In this document: in pieces, positions 12,201 through 19,846 of the stretch
How the letters are laid out: each line of letters begins with the position of its first letter
How positions within the stretch are numbered: the stretch's first letter is position 1
Assembly: GCA_944325575.1 (NCBI GenBank)
Contig: CALVAR010000004.1
Span: 1 to 64,000 of the forward strand
Reading direction: 5' to 3'
Source: Candidatus Gastranaerophilales bacterium
GTDB taxonomy: Bacteria > Cyanobacteriota > Vampirovibrionia > Gastranaerophilales > Gastranaerophilaceae
DNA: 64,000 nucleotides
Program-made: the position numbers and the translations under genes
The notes under the pieces: generated by a model
Told to the model about the DNA's origin: nothing
The model's input: only the letters and a program-made list of their open reading frames with translations
Database searches by the model: none

Positions 12201-15200
12201 GGCAATATAAATTCCGGTTCTTCTTATACAAACAGCACGGTAAATATTAAAGCAAATAACGGCGATGTTGTGTTTAACGGACTTGTAAAAGGTAATGCGG
12301 TTGATGTTGACGCACAGGGCAGTATTACTCAAAACAGTGCTCTTGATAAGTCTGTGGAAGCAAATACCATAACATTTAATACCCAAAACGGCTCTGTTGG
12401 TTCATCTGACAACAGAATTGATATGTCTGTTACTGGTGCTGTTAATGTTGAGAATGCTGATTCAGTATATTTGCACGGTGTGGACAACGGTACTGATGTA
12501 GCTGTAAATCTTGGTAATATAAATGCAGCCAATACAGTAGATGTAACTTCCGAAACAGGCATGAGATTGAACGGTTTGATCGATACCAAAGATGCTATCT
12601 TGAGTGCACAGGGTGATATTTTGCAAAGTGCGGATACTGATTTGTCTATAGATGCTGATTCAATAAGACTTGAAAGTATCGGCGGCAACATCGGTACTAC
12701 CGGTAATGCAATTGATTTTAAAACTACGGACTTACAGGCTTCAGCTCTTAACGGCGGAGTTGTTTTAAACGGTGTTGACAGCAGTATTAATACAAGTACA
12801 ATCGAGGCAGGAACAAATATTGACCTTAGCACAACAGGCTCCGGTGATATTACAATACACGATGCATTAACCGCTAACGGATATATAAGACTTAATGCAG
12901 CTAATTCGTTAAATGTAAATCATAACCTTACTGCGCAGGATTATATAGAACTTGCGGCTCAAAACGGAGAAGTCCTTTTAGATTCAATAATAAGCGGAAC
13001 TGATGTGACAGTGAGTGCAGCAGGCGGTGTTAATCAGATATCAGGACAAATCCTGAGTTCCGGTTCTAACGGTGTAAATATTACAAACTCACAAAGCGGC
13101 GGAATTAATATAATTGATATTCAGGCAACAGGCGGACAAATTAATATTACAAATGATTCTACGGCATCGGGTGATGTATTGGTGGGTGATATAAGTGCGC
13201 TCAATGGTGTGAATATCACCAATAATTCATCAACAGAGGCTCTTGTTTCAATAAACGGCATATCAAATACAAATAACTCTGTTAATATAACAAACACATC
13301 AGGCGGCAATGTTGTGTTGAATGATCTGGTAGAATCTTCAAACGGTGACGTTAATATCAATGCCTCAACCGGTGATATCACACAGACATTTAATGATGTT
13401 GCAATAAATGCCGGCGGGGATGTTTCTCTTATTGCAGGAAACACTATAGGTTCATCGGATCAGTCTATTTTGATGAATGCAGCCGGTGATGTGTCTTTAG
13501 AAGGTTCAAATCTTTATATCACAAGCCCTGATTCTGATTTGAACATAATAAGCATTAATCAGAACAGACAGGACAAGACTCTCGGTATAGTTGATATGCA
13601 AACATTAACGGGTAATTTATCAATAAATGATAATATTACGGCGGATGATATAGATTTGGTTTCTGCCGGCTCTTTGTCAACTCTCGGTAATCTTTCTGCT
13701 GAAGATATAACAATGACTGCTGCAGACGCTATAAGCTCTGCCGGTAATATTTCAGGTTATAACGGAGTTACAATATTTGGCGGTTCTTTTGCACAGGGTG
13801 ATGGTACAACTATTTCATCGGAAAGAGGAAATGTTTCCGTAACCGCTCAAAACGGAAATGTTTCACTTGCTAATGTTGACGGATATTCCGGAGTTATTGT
13901 AACCGGTAATTCAGTTTCTCAAAATGCTGATACAACAATATCATCACAGACCGGAAATGTTAGTATCACAGCAAACAACGGAGATATTACATTAAACGGT
14001 TCACTTAGAAGCGACACGGGAAATGTGGATGTTTTAAATAATTCTTCCGGCAACGGTTCTGTGACGGTTAATAATATCAGCGCCGGAAATTCTTATACCG
14101 TTGCTAATAATGCAAACGGTCTTCTAACTGTAAACGGTACTTTAACAGGAAATAATAATTCATTAATTAATGCACAGAATGCGGGTAACAATTCCGGTCT
14201 TGTTATAAGTGATACTGCTGTTATTAACAATAACGGTACATTGTCTATATACAACGCTGGTGCTCAGGGTATGACGCTTGGCGGAACAATAAATAACAAT
14301 CAAACAGACGGTTCTTCTGTCACTATTGTGAGTGATAACGGAGGTTTAAAACTTTCTGCTGATATTAATAATGGCGCAAATACAGGCTCAACCAATACAG
14401 TAAGTATTTTGAATTCCGGCGTTGATGCCGAAGGAAATGGTCTTGTATTTGACTCAGGAACTATTAATAATTATGGCAATTTAACTGTGCAGAATGATGC
14501 AGGCGAGATGTCTCTTGCCGGAGAAATCAATACTTATCTCGGTTCTGTAAATTCATTTATTAACGGTGCAGACAGCGATTTTTATATTAATACTGATTTA
14601 GAAAATACCGGTACAACCATAACTTTTGAAAACAGAGGCTCCGGAAATCTTATAGTCGGTGAAGATGCTAACCTTTCCGTGTATAGTACACAGCAGGGTG
14701 ATGATGTGTATACAGGTGTTTTGAACCTTGTTAACTCCTCAACAACCGGCAATGGCGGAGGAATTACAATAGACGGAACATTAAATAACGGTGACGGTCA
14801 GACAGCAGGCGGTATTATCAACATTACAAACGATGTTAACGGCGGTGCATCTGATACGGGAATACTTCTGTCAGACAGTTCAGTAATTAACAACTATGCT
14901 GAATTAAATATTACAAATAACAATACAAGCGGCAATGCGGCTGGGTCAATTATTCTTAACGGTACAATACAGGGTGACAGAGGACCGATATTGACGTCTG
15001 ATACCGCTCCGGTACCGGCAGGCAGTGTCATCAATATCACCAATAATGCTTCCGGTGCAAACAGTTCTGTTCAATTTGGAGAAAATTCAAAAACAAATGT
15101 TAACGGCAATGTCCTTAATATAACAAATAACGGTCAGGCCGGTATTACATTCAATGAAAATGCTTCCGTAACAAATAATGCAAATATGACCATTACTAAT

Positions 15201-17162
15201 AACAGGGGTGATTTAAATGTAGAAGACGGAGCTCTTGTTTCTTCTTCATCTGATTTAATTATCTCAAATTCAGAGGCAGGAAATTCCGTTAATATAAACG
15301 GTCAAATACACGGTTCTAATGTTACTCTCCGTAGTACGGGTTCAGATGTTAATATCGCTCATAACAGTGAATCCGGAAATATTACTGCTGACAATGATAT
15401 TAATATTACGGTATCAAACGGAGATATTGTAAATACTTCTACATCACAAAATCAGCAGGCTCAAGGTATATCAGCCGGCGGAAATATTGTGTTGAGCGCT
15501 GATAATATAGGCAGAGCAGATTCAATAGATGTTGTTAATGACGGATATAGCAATTTGAATCCTGATAATGCAATTCATATAAGTGCAGGCGGGAAAGTTA
15601 CCGCCAACGCATTTGGCGATATTAATCTTTTGGCGCCTGAAGGAGATTTGGATATTAATACTCTCAGTGCACAAAATGCTTTGCTGAATGCAGTGAATGG
15701 TGATATAACGGCATCTTCTCTAAATGTAACTGATAATTTGAATATGTTTGCACAGGCGGACGATTCTAATATATCTGTAGACAATGTAGTTGCAGGTCTG
15801 CTTTCTGCTGAGGCAGGTAATAATATTTCTATAAACAGCAATCAGGGCTTGGATATAGAATCAATACTAAGCAGAAACGGCTCTATTGATTTGAATACGG
15901 AAGGAAACACTTATATAAGAGAGATCGCTGCTGCAAACGATATTTCTATATATGTAAATGATGAAATGTTGACTGTTGTAAATCTGGGACGTGTTGAAAG
16001 AAATCCTGATATTATTCCTTCGACTATTAATTTGACTGTGACTGACGGAAAAAATACGTCTTCTGCTAAAAACAGTAAGCTTGATATATATAACGGTTAT
16101 GCACGTGATAAAGTAACACTTAAGGCTGATACTATTACTGCACAGGTATATGATATTTCTGATTCTTCTCAAAAAGGAGATATAAGACACGACAGCAAAT
16201 ACGGTATAGAGGCAACAGGCTTCCACAATGCAAACCAAAACGGCGACTTGCTGACATTTGATATTCAGGGTGCAAATTATGAACAAAAAGACGTCGGCTC
16301 AAATCCTAATAACCCGAATTATCATCCTGATGAAAATGACAAACATGCTCTAAGTGTCCATTTGACAATGGGTGATTCTGTCGGTGATGCTGCTTACGGA
16401 GCAAGATTTGAAAAACTATATTCCGATTATGCATTTATTGACTCTATAAATAAATCAGATCCGTCAGCATATTCAAATCTTGTTGTCGAAAGCGGTATCA
16501 TTGGAGAGTATGCTATTTTCAGAAATAATAAATACAGACTTGATATAAATAATAACGGTGCTACTGATTCAATAGTTGAGGCATATCCAATCAACAAACA
16601 TTATGATGATGCACCGGACAGGACGGTAAACAATAATACGTCATTTACCGCACAGATAAATGATTCTATTATTATAGACAATCCGTATAATCCTTCTTAT
16701 CCGACAGATCCTGTGACCGGTCAGGTTTATAACCCTCACAGAAATGTAAAAAATCCTGATATTGCAAAAAATACCAAACAATTATCAGCAAAAGATGCGG
16801 ATAACTCTGCTGTTGATGCTGATGCATCAACAGGGCTCAGACAGATAAACTGGGTCGTCAGAAACACAAATGATGATATATTGGGAGCATCCGACAATGA
16901 GACATTGCATGATCCTGTTGTAAATGCAATGCTTGCCATATCTCAAAACGGCGTTGTTGTAAATGCGGATACAACATCCGAAAACGGATTGAAAAAAGGA
17001 CAGAAACTACGTATAGACTTGAAATATAAAGATATTGATTTTACCGTAGACGGCGTTGTCAATGAAATAAACGGACGTACAGTTGAGATAGGATTTGTCA
17101 ATGTTGATAAACTTACTTCGACAGTTATGCTGTTTTTGACAATGTATCAGGAAAGCCTGTAA
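3294..17162 (+). CDS. Giant filamentous-haemagglutinin-like TpsA adhesin
   Basis: A 4,622-residue secreted beta-helical adhesin. It has an extended N-terminal signal region (basic segment, hydrophobic core, cleavage near SYA at about residue 38), then a haemagglutinin-activity/TPS domain (about 40-250) with the typical NLIFAQGANRYVNLVDS and IFVSPAGMIVG stretches recognised by TpsB. Most of the rest is degenerate Asn/Ser/Gly-rich repeats. A recurring module of the form 'D-T-x-I-N-T...I-x-A-G-x-N-I-D-L-T-T-T-G-S-G' followed by 'N-G-Y-I-R-L-D-S' occurs about eight times. The last about 350 residues are non-repetitive, and the final about 70 (NGLKKGQKLRIDL..VEIGFVN) resemble a PilZ-like beta barrel. 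An alternative TTG start at 3282 has a well-spaced GGAG. Divergent from tpsB, its likely exporter. Confidence 0.9.
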   Translation: MPKDKKSQNNIDFLKLFKKSLAVSLMACIFGIQTSYATNITAGPGYGTNVDTSGNTTNISGGLINGDTGFHHFTDFNLSAGDIANLIFAQGANRYVNLVDSQISIYGIFNAIKGSGIGGDVIFVSPAGMIVGASGIMNVGSLQTITPAQGTYNSLLGLGTGISYDNISNLSSEGSNASVNIQGKIFASDNIDLSAGNSVILAPNSALVTGFNQDGFNKTRIPGVDMSEIVNDDGIVNAEFIADAGGDIKLFANNVNASGGLIQSKGDVALDARDGTITVGSQVMSGGDVNIGANSSTTTRRVTLNNDITADGNVNITIDRDVIQNESSDVTASNVNYSASTLTLDGNITSENGINISSTQLNQGDNSEILNTSSGNITISASTDIESNKITNQAQNGAINLSGRDIVLKDTVSSSGTINVSAQGDISQADDSFNAFDSGNDLNITADYNVGSSSQALNVNVANNVNIYGAGSDVYLASKDSDFNIATISNAQNVNLDGSKKVNISQSIDATDSVNISSKEGFSQTADSSINIMGGSGDVTITNSGSGDIDINNITNYGGNINIDNNTGSSEPPTPGNVNINGSVHSETGYVDIASDGGYSQSGTISANGSDDSGSSVVIDAQGDANIGQITGQNNININGNNINLGNLVSSEQGGITLDAQGNITQSSSDTSLSASQDVTLNAGGDIGSSEQTIVVSSENGEIIANAGGGANLTGQNTNIDLGNINAGTDYNIITTGDGEILFNRDLSDINGDLSLITDKDLNINSEITASGDVTLVSNQGDIILNSIISSTEESVNLTAQGGIYHDTSYTDVSISAQKDINLIAQTGDVGTFSGNDVSQAVKVNANGTVNVEGGNIALESPGSLNIGNINALKENPQTLVNIKTTDGQNGNINFAGLIKGSDINIDSAQSITQSADGQTIIASGDLSLISQNGNIGETDNAIIFTADNVAAQAQNGSVILKGIDTDIRTSQISAKDNIDLSTENTGIDPEKGKIIIENDLTTQDGYITLNSAKNLEINNNISAGQSVTLNAQEGITQADNTVISSGNSASAAEGNGNIIITNAETGDIVLGDVTANKGQISVVNNASGSDIVLNSVLNSTSSDVILNSEGNILQSAARDDASIVAAGDIVLNAVNAGAADNKMMVNAGGALYSASDNLFVQDTDGDLTLGVLNIGQSADITANGNILQDEQDRDSIISSGTININTTSGNIGSADNSLALNITGGGRVNANANDIYLGGTSVSTGQINAANNLNINTVDKNGSVTIADNMTAGGNIDITSGNGIAHTGGTITRGETSGHINIGATNGTISLGNVVNNNGEINITGTDNASDVILNDTIQSAGGNVTVSTVGNIIQNGTSPSIITDSNILLTSSGGSIGTGAGQGLVVQASNGSVSANAADSVYLVGDNTDINASGISAGENIDLTVTGSGNINIDSSLVTNNGYISLVTGNGIVIDNLISATEDVTINALSGSITQNSALDKAIIAGGDVNLAASGDIGGDASHLSLTSNGSVSADGQNVYLKSPDSDLNIASINSDGVVNLRTDTAGNINLGGLVTGTDITLDAANGVYQTVSGKTIDASGDLSLIARQDSVGRQGQAINFSANSVAADAARSVVLLGEDTDINTSSIHATENIDLTTRVTDPDSDKGVITVSNELNTTNGYISLDSAKALNINENISAGQHITLNANGGIVQGSGTSITSGTSSSAQNADINISNSGSGRIELSDVSSTNGSINISNNVTSGENADVILGDISATNGAVNIVNSASGNDVILNSLVQSTGNNAGISITSNGALLQSHDNLALDTSGNIVIDTVSGVGTGLQAVKLGADGTINASGNGIYITSPEKTLNIAGITSTGDVNLSTENTGTNINIQGEITGNNINLNAQNGIYQTTDGKTITATGDLNLQAQEGDIGTRDNAITFESETVTASAAQGSVVLNGIDTTINTGTITAGQNIDLTTTGSGNINVEDEINASGYVRLDSAESLVLNHNITSDSFIELGASEGLTLNSNIEAATDVIIDTQGGITQASGSITTSSGSVTAQNTETGNINLNNITASDNIDITNSAAEGTVSLAGATAQNGAVNVSSQGNVTAAGVTANGNIDITSVSGSLLDADSLTSQTGNVSLTSSGDIDAYDITASRDININNSAGSGSVNADTLLSQGGSIVVNSSNNTTANNLTAANNIEITGNNAGSTITAGDLLSQNGNIILDSAGNLSVAEGGLTAQTGNIELTANGDVILSALAEASLGSVSITSSGSVSQNINGKTIQAGSDINIDAVNDIGQSDNALQINAGGTLNADADNIYITNNEGGLNIGEITAQNNANLTASGNIIQALPSSSITANNINLNADGYQIGSSTGALNVNTSNAVNAKADDIYLTSENNLTTGRIDAQNTADITTTGQNTNITVSNLISGNDVNLNAAGSIIQDSTLDKTIEAGNLNLTAQNGSIGQTGNAIDFTATGNLQANASEAVVLNSVGRDLNTSSVTAGTSIDLSTEGSGKITVSSDLNAQGGYIRLDSAEALELNHDLSATDYIELSSKGGNVTLENSQINAGTYVDIDSQGSILQTGSMINAGTDIILSAVQNIGSAGSAIAVNANNDVTVGSAVDVFLNSADTLNIAGVNATGTVNLDATTSGDVNIKGEIKGDDITISAADNIYQSMEGQSVTATGDVTLNAASGNIGQTGNAINVGADSIRAAATSGSIVINGIDTDLNTNDITAGRNIDLTTTGSGNINVQSDLDANGYIRLDSSNDLNLGEFDITSDDYIYLGANNGITLDSNIQAQTGVTVSSGAGILQNSGYINSAGGDISFTNNGAGGINLNNVNAQGGSVIVNALQDASGDIVLDNILANNNISVTNNSSAQSNVNLDDLTASNGNISVTNTSGGNIELDSVLTAQNGTIALNSDRGNITQSHTNASVVSGGDVTLAGNNVGSQTQYINTQAGGNVNADGTNIYIESNQDSYKIGNINSGSSYTNSTVNIKANNGDVVFNGLVKGNAVDVDAQGSITQNSALDKSVEANTITFNTQNGSVGSSDNRIDMSVTGAVNVENADSVYLHGVDNGTDVAVNLGNINAANTVDVTSETGMRLNGLIDTKDAILSAQGDILQSADTDLSIDADSIRLESIGGNIGTTGNAIDFKTTDLQASALNGGVVLNGVDSSINTSTIEAGTNIDLSTTGSGDITIHDALTANGYIRLNAANSLNVNHNLTAQDYIELAAQNGEVLLDSIISGTDVTVSAAGGVNQISGQILSSGSNGVNITNSQSGGINIIDIQATGGQINITNDSTASGDVLVGDISALNGVNITNNSSTEALVSINGISNTNNSVNITNTSGGNVVLNDLVESSNGDVNINASTGDITQTFNDVAINAGGDVSLIAGNTIGSSDQSILMNAAGDVSLEGSNLYITSPDSDLNIISINQNRQDKTLGIVDMQTLTGNLSINDNITADDIDLVSAGSLSTLGNLSAEDITMTAADAISSAGNISGYNGVTIFGGSFAQGDGTTISSERGNVSVTAQNGNVSLANVDGYSGVIVTGNSVSQNADTTISSQTGNVSITANNGDITLNGSLRSDTGNVDVLNNSSGNGSVTVNNISAGNSYTVANNANGLLTVNGTLTGNNNSLINAQNAGNNSGLVISDTAVINNNGTLSIYNAGAQGMTLGGTINNNQTDGSSVTIVSDNGGLKLSADINNGANTGSTNTVSILNSGVDAEGNGLVFDSGTINNYGNLTVQNDAGEMSLAGEINTYLGSVNSFINGADSDFYINTDLENTGTTITFENRGSGNLIVGEDANLSVYSTQQGDDVYTGVLNLVNSSTTGNGGGITIDGTLNNGDGQTAGGIINITNDVNGGASDTGILLSDSSVINNYAELNITNNNTSGNAAGSIILNGTIQGDRGPILTSDTAPVPAGSVINITNNASGANSSVQFGENSKTNVNGNVLNITNNGQAGITFNENASVTNNANMTITNNRGDLNVEDGALVSSSSDLIISNSEAGNSVNINGQIHGSNVTLRSTGSDVNIAHNSESGNITADNDINITVSNGDIVNTSTSQNQQAQGISAGGNIVLSADNIGRADSIDVVNDGYSNLNPDNAIHISAGGKVTANAFGDINLLAPEGDLDINTLSAQNALLNAVNGDITASSLNVTDNLNMFAQADDSNISVDNVVAGLLSAEAGNNISINSNQGLDIESILSRNGSIDLNTEGNTYIREIAAANDISIYVNDEMLTVVNLGRVERNPDIIPSTINLTVTDGKNTSSAKNSKLDIYNGYARDKVTLKADTITAQVYDISDSSQKGDIRHDSKYGIEATGFHNANQNGDLLTFDIQGANYEQKDVGSNPNNPNYHPDENDKHALSVHLTMGDSVGDAAYGARFEKLYSDYAFIDSINKSDPSAYSNLVVESGIIGEYAIFRNNKYRLDINNNGATDSIVEAYPINKHYDDAPDRTVNNNTSFTAQINDSIIIDNPYNPSYPTDPVTGQVYNPHRNVKNPDIAKNTKQLSAKDADNSAVDADASTGLRQINWVVRNTNDDILGASDNETLHDPVVNAMLAISQNGVVVNADTTSENGLKKGQKLRIDLKYKDIDFTVDGVVNEINGRTVEIGFVNVDKLTSTVMLFLTMYQESL

Positions 17163-17221
17163 TAAGTATTTTTTACGTTTAGCAAAATACCTGATTTTTC
17201 CTCTTTTAATTTATCGGTGCA

Positions 17222-17241
17222 GCAAACGTTTATTAGTTTGC
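17222..17241. terminator. Weak hairpin between convergent adhesin and SulP genes
   Basis: GCAAAC and GTTTGC form a six-base stem around an eight-base loop in the 123-bp gap between two converging genes. There is no uridine tract on either side, so terminator function is only suggested by position. Confidence 0.25.
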
Positions 17242-17285
17242 CGCTAAAAGATTAAAAAAGGATGTCTGATTGAATAAGTTAATTT

Positions 17286-18860
17286 TTAGTGCATAGAGGG
17301 TGAATCATTTTCGTCATGTGATTTGTGGAAATGACACCACTTGAATGTTGGATATGTTTCTTTCATTTGCTCCCAATCAACATGCACGTCATAGGACTGA
17401 CCTTTTTTTGCTATTTGTGCTCTTCTCTCTTTTTCCCATTCTTTTATAAAATCAATGCAGGCATGATCAATATAGTGTAGTCTTTCCGCACAAAGGGTGA
17501 TATTTTTATCCTTTGGAAGGCTTTCTAAGGCTTCAATTAACGTAGGCAGTTGGATGAAGGTAATGTTGCCATGGATTTTTGCCGTTATTGTATTTGTTTG
17601 AGCATTTTCTTCCGTATCTATATCAACCTTTAGAACTTTGTATGCACTTTTTATCAGTGCACAGAAAAAGCCTACAAGTATACCTTCAAAAAGATTTGTG
17701 AAAAGTATTGCAACCAGCGTAATTATATAAATTGCAAATTCGCCTTTGCTTAGTTTTAAAATATGCTTTGCCGCCTGTACATCAACAAGTTTGTACCCTG
17801 TGTATACAAGAATTGCGGCAAGCGAGGATATAGGTATGTAGTTTAATACAGCAGGCAGAAAACTCACAAAAAGCAGTATCCATAACCCATGCAAGATTGT
17901 GGATAATCTTGTTTGTGCGTCTGCATTGATATTTGCCGCACTTCTTACAATTACACCTGTTATAGGCAATCCGCCTACTATACCGGACAATGCATTACCG
18001 ACGCCCTGAGCTATGATTTCTTTGTCATAATCGGTTTTGGACTTTGTACTCATTTTATCAATTGCAGTGGAAGTAAGTAGTGTTTCCGCACTTGCAATAA
18101 ATGTAATAACAAGAGCACTTACCAAAACTTTTATATTAAATATTTGTGTAAGCATTGAAGGATTTAAAAATTTTACATCAGCCCAGAAGTTTTCCCCGAC
18201 CTGAATATAGTTAATATCAAAATTTAAAAGATTTGCAACAATAGATGCTGCAATTACCGCAACCAGAGCCGATGGAATGGATTTCAGCTTTTTATAAGGC
18301 AAGGCATTCCAGCCTATTATTATGGCAATTGTCATTATGCCTATAATACAGGCAAGGTGATGTGAGGAGCCGTTTAGCGGTATTACTGAATTGTAAATTA
18401 CTTTGCCAAGATCAAGTATATTTTCTATAAATGAATTTTGCGGTTTGCTGTCCAGCATAATGTGAAATTGGGACAGAAATATAGAAATACCTATACCAGC
18501 AAGCATCCCCTGTATAATAGCGGGAGAAATTGCTCTGAACCATTTGCCGAGTGCAAGGAAGCCGAACAGTATCTGTATTAATCCGACCACGAATATTATT
18601 AAAAACAGTTTTTCTATACCGAGATTGTGTATAATGTCAACAACAATAAGAATCAAACCTGCAGCCGGCCCTGATACCTGCAGTGAATTTCCCGATAATG
18701 CTCCGACAACAATACCGCCTATAATGCCGGAAATAATGCCGCAGTATATAGGCAGTCCGCATGCAATAGATATACCTATTGCAAGAGGCATTGCTACAAG
18801 AAAAACTATAATTGACGCAAGAAAATCTTTTTTTAAAGAGGTTGTATCTATATTCATCAT
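17286..18860 (-). CDS. SulP-family anion transporter with STAS domain
   Basis: A 524-residue inner-membrane SulP (SLC26-like) transporter for sulfate, bicarbonate or another anion; the substrate cannot be told from sequence. The first about 410 residues contain many hydrophobic helices, including the family signature region SLQVSGPAAGLILIV near the start and the IVGGLPITGVIVRSAAN segment in the middle. The C-terminal 110 residues form a STAS domain (ITAKIHGNITFIQLPTLIEAL..). The length is normal for the family. The start used is the first of two adjacent ATGs; a TTG 27 bases upstream (18887) keeps the frame open and no strong Shine-Dalgarno decides between them. SulP proteins include the cyanobacterial BicA bicarbonate carriers, but no BicA-specific claim is made. 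Confidence 0.85.
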   Translation of the reverse strand: MMNIDTTSLKKDFLASIIVFLVAMPLAIGISIACGLPIYCGIISGIIGGIVVGALSGNSLQVSGPAAGLILIVVDIIHNLGIEKLFLIIFVVGLIQILFGFLALGKWFRAISPAIIQGMLAGIGISIFLSQFHIMLDSKPQNSFIENILDLGKVIYNSVIPLNGSSHHLACIIGIMTIAIIIGWNALPYKKLKSIPSALVAVIAASIVANLLNFDINYIQVGENFWADVKFLNPSMLTQIFNIKVLVSALVITFIASAETLLTSTAIDKMSTKSKTDYDKEIIAQGVGNALSGIVGGLPITGVIVRSAANINADAQTRLSTILHGLWILLFVSFLPAVLNYIPISSLAAILVYTGYKLVDVQAAKHILKLSKGEFAIYIITLVAILFTNLFEGILVGFFCALIKSAYKVLKVDIDTEENAQTNTITAKIHGNITFIQLPTLIEALESLPKDKNITLCAERLHYIDHACIDFIKEWEKERRAQIAKKGQSYDVHVDWEQMKETYPTFKWCHFHKSHDENDSPSMH

Positions 18861-18940
18861 TGCTGTTTCGTCCGTGTTGTAAACCAATTTTTATAATATC
18901 GGTTAAACGACGAATTTGCAATAATTTATCCGGCTAAATT

Positions 18941-19423
18941 TTACATCAAGTAGCTTACAGCGCTAGTTGCAAGTTTTGTCATTGCCGAACTAGCATAGTA
19001 ATTTTTGCAAAGATTCTGTGCAAGGTTTTGCGCTGCCAGCCCGAAATTCTGTGTTGTTTGTATCTCTCTTAGAGCGCCCTTTAATATATCCGGAACATTT
19101 CCGTCAGGATTTGTTTCTTTGTATGTTATATTTCCGTCTTTGTCTGTATCAATATTTTCTGATAATTTTTCTACGGAATTATTTTCAAGAATCTTTTTTA
19201 ATTCTTCATTTTTCGTGTCACGTGCTGTTTGCGCTGCTATTTCACTTTTGGAAAGTGTATTATCTGCGTTTTTATCAATTGTATCAAAATTACTTTTTAA
19301 ATAATCCGCAAAGTCTCTTGTATCTGTATTTAAAAAATTGGATGTATAAGTTTGGGCTTTTGAATAAAGTCCTGAAAGAATGCTGTTTTGTAATAAATCC
19401 CCGTTATTTACCTGAAGACCCAT
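18941..19423 (-). CDS. EF-hand calcium-binding protein
   Basis: A 160-residue soluble protein with two EF-hand loops: DTIDKNADNTLSKSEI near residues 47-62 and NIDTDKDGNITYKE near 90-103, both with acidic or amide residues at the calcium-coordinating positions. No signal peptide is evident with the chosen start (MGLQVNNGD), which has a GGGGAG ribosome-binding site nine bases upstream; a longer frame to 19486 lacks such a site. Calcium binding follows from the loops; the cellular role is unknown. It is transcribed away from the porin, with repeat copy 2 between them. Confidence 0.75.
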   Translation of the reverse strand: MGLQVNNGDLLQNSILSGLYSKAQTYTSNFLNTDTRDFADYLKSNFDTIDKNADNTLSKSEIAAQTARDTKNEELKKILENNSVEKLSENIDTDKDGNITYKETNPDGNVPDILKGALREIQTTQNFGLAAQNLAQNLCKNYYASSAMTKLATSAVSYLM

Positions 19424-19568
19424 AATTATTATCTCCCCATATTTATTTTTATTATAAATATAGTAACTGTTTTTTTTATCCGTCATTTAATGTAAAAATT
19501 TCTCTAAAGATTTTTTACATATATTTTCTAAAATTGAAAATCTTTTTGTGCTTGAGATAGAATAAAGA

Positions 19569-19823
19569 TGTCTGAGACGGTCTCGCTTGTACTCAAGAAC
19601 ATCATGATTCGTAAACTCGCCAAGGACTCAAGCCAGAAGTGATACACACTCTGCAAATAAATATGCCGGTGTCATATTTATGAGATATAGCGAGACCGCA
19701 TAAGCATAAATATAGCTAAAGTGACCCCATGCACTTGTTGTCTGTGCCGGACTTGTTGATAAAAACGGACTTGTTTATTGCACAGGTTCAATGAGTAGTC
19801 GGAGTCAGTTGACAATATAAAAT
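19569..19823 (+). repeat. Dispersed structured repeat, copy 2 (long form)
   Basis: A 255-bp copy starting TGTCTGAGACGGTCTCGCTT and ending TTGACAATATAAAAT. It carries the long-form modules: the block with ACTCAAGAAC..CTCAAGCCAG, the ATAAATATG/CATATTTAT hairpin, and the arm AGCGAGACCG that pairs with CGGTCTCGCT near the left end. Relative to copy 3, the left arm has C to T and the right arm G to A, preserving the pairing. It ends only 23 bases before the GTG start of the porin gene. Confidence 0.85.
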
Positions 19824-19846
19824 AAGTCGTTTTAATTTTTTAATCA

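Noticed and set aside
12042-12832. Long antisense open frames within the adhesin gene (up to 167 codons).
   Set aside because: They are by-products of the biased codon use of the Asn/Ser/Gly-rich repeats on the other strand. None has a credible start or protein-like composition.
17286-18860. Calling the SulP protein a BicA bicarbonate transporter.
   Set aside because: The family call is firm, but no substrate-specific residue could be judged by eye, and photosynthetic carbon concentration is not expected here.
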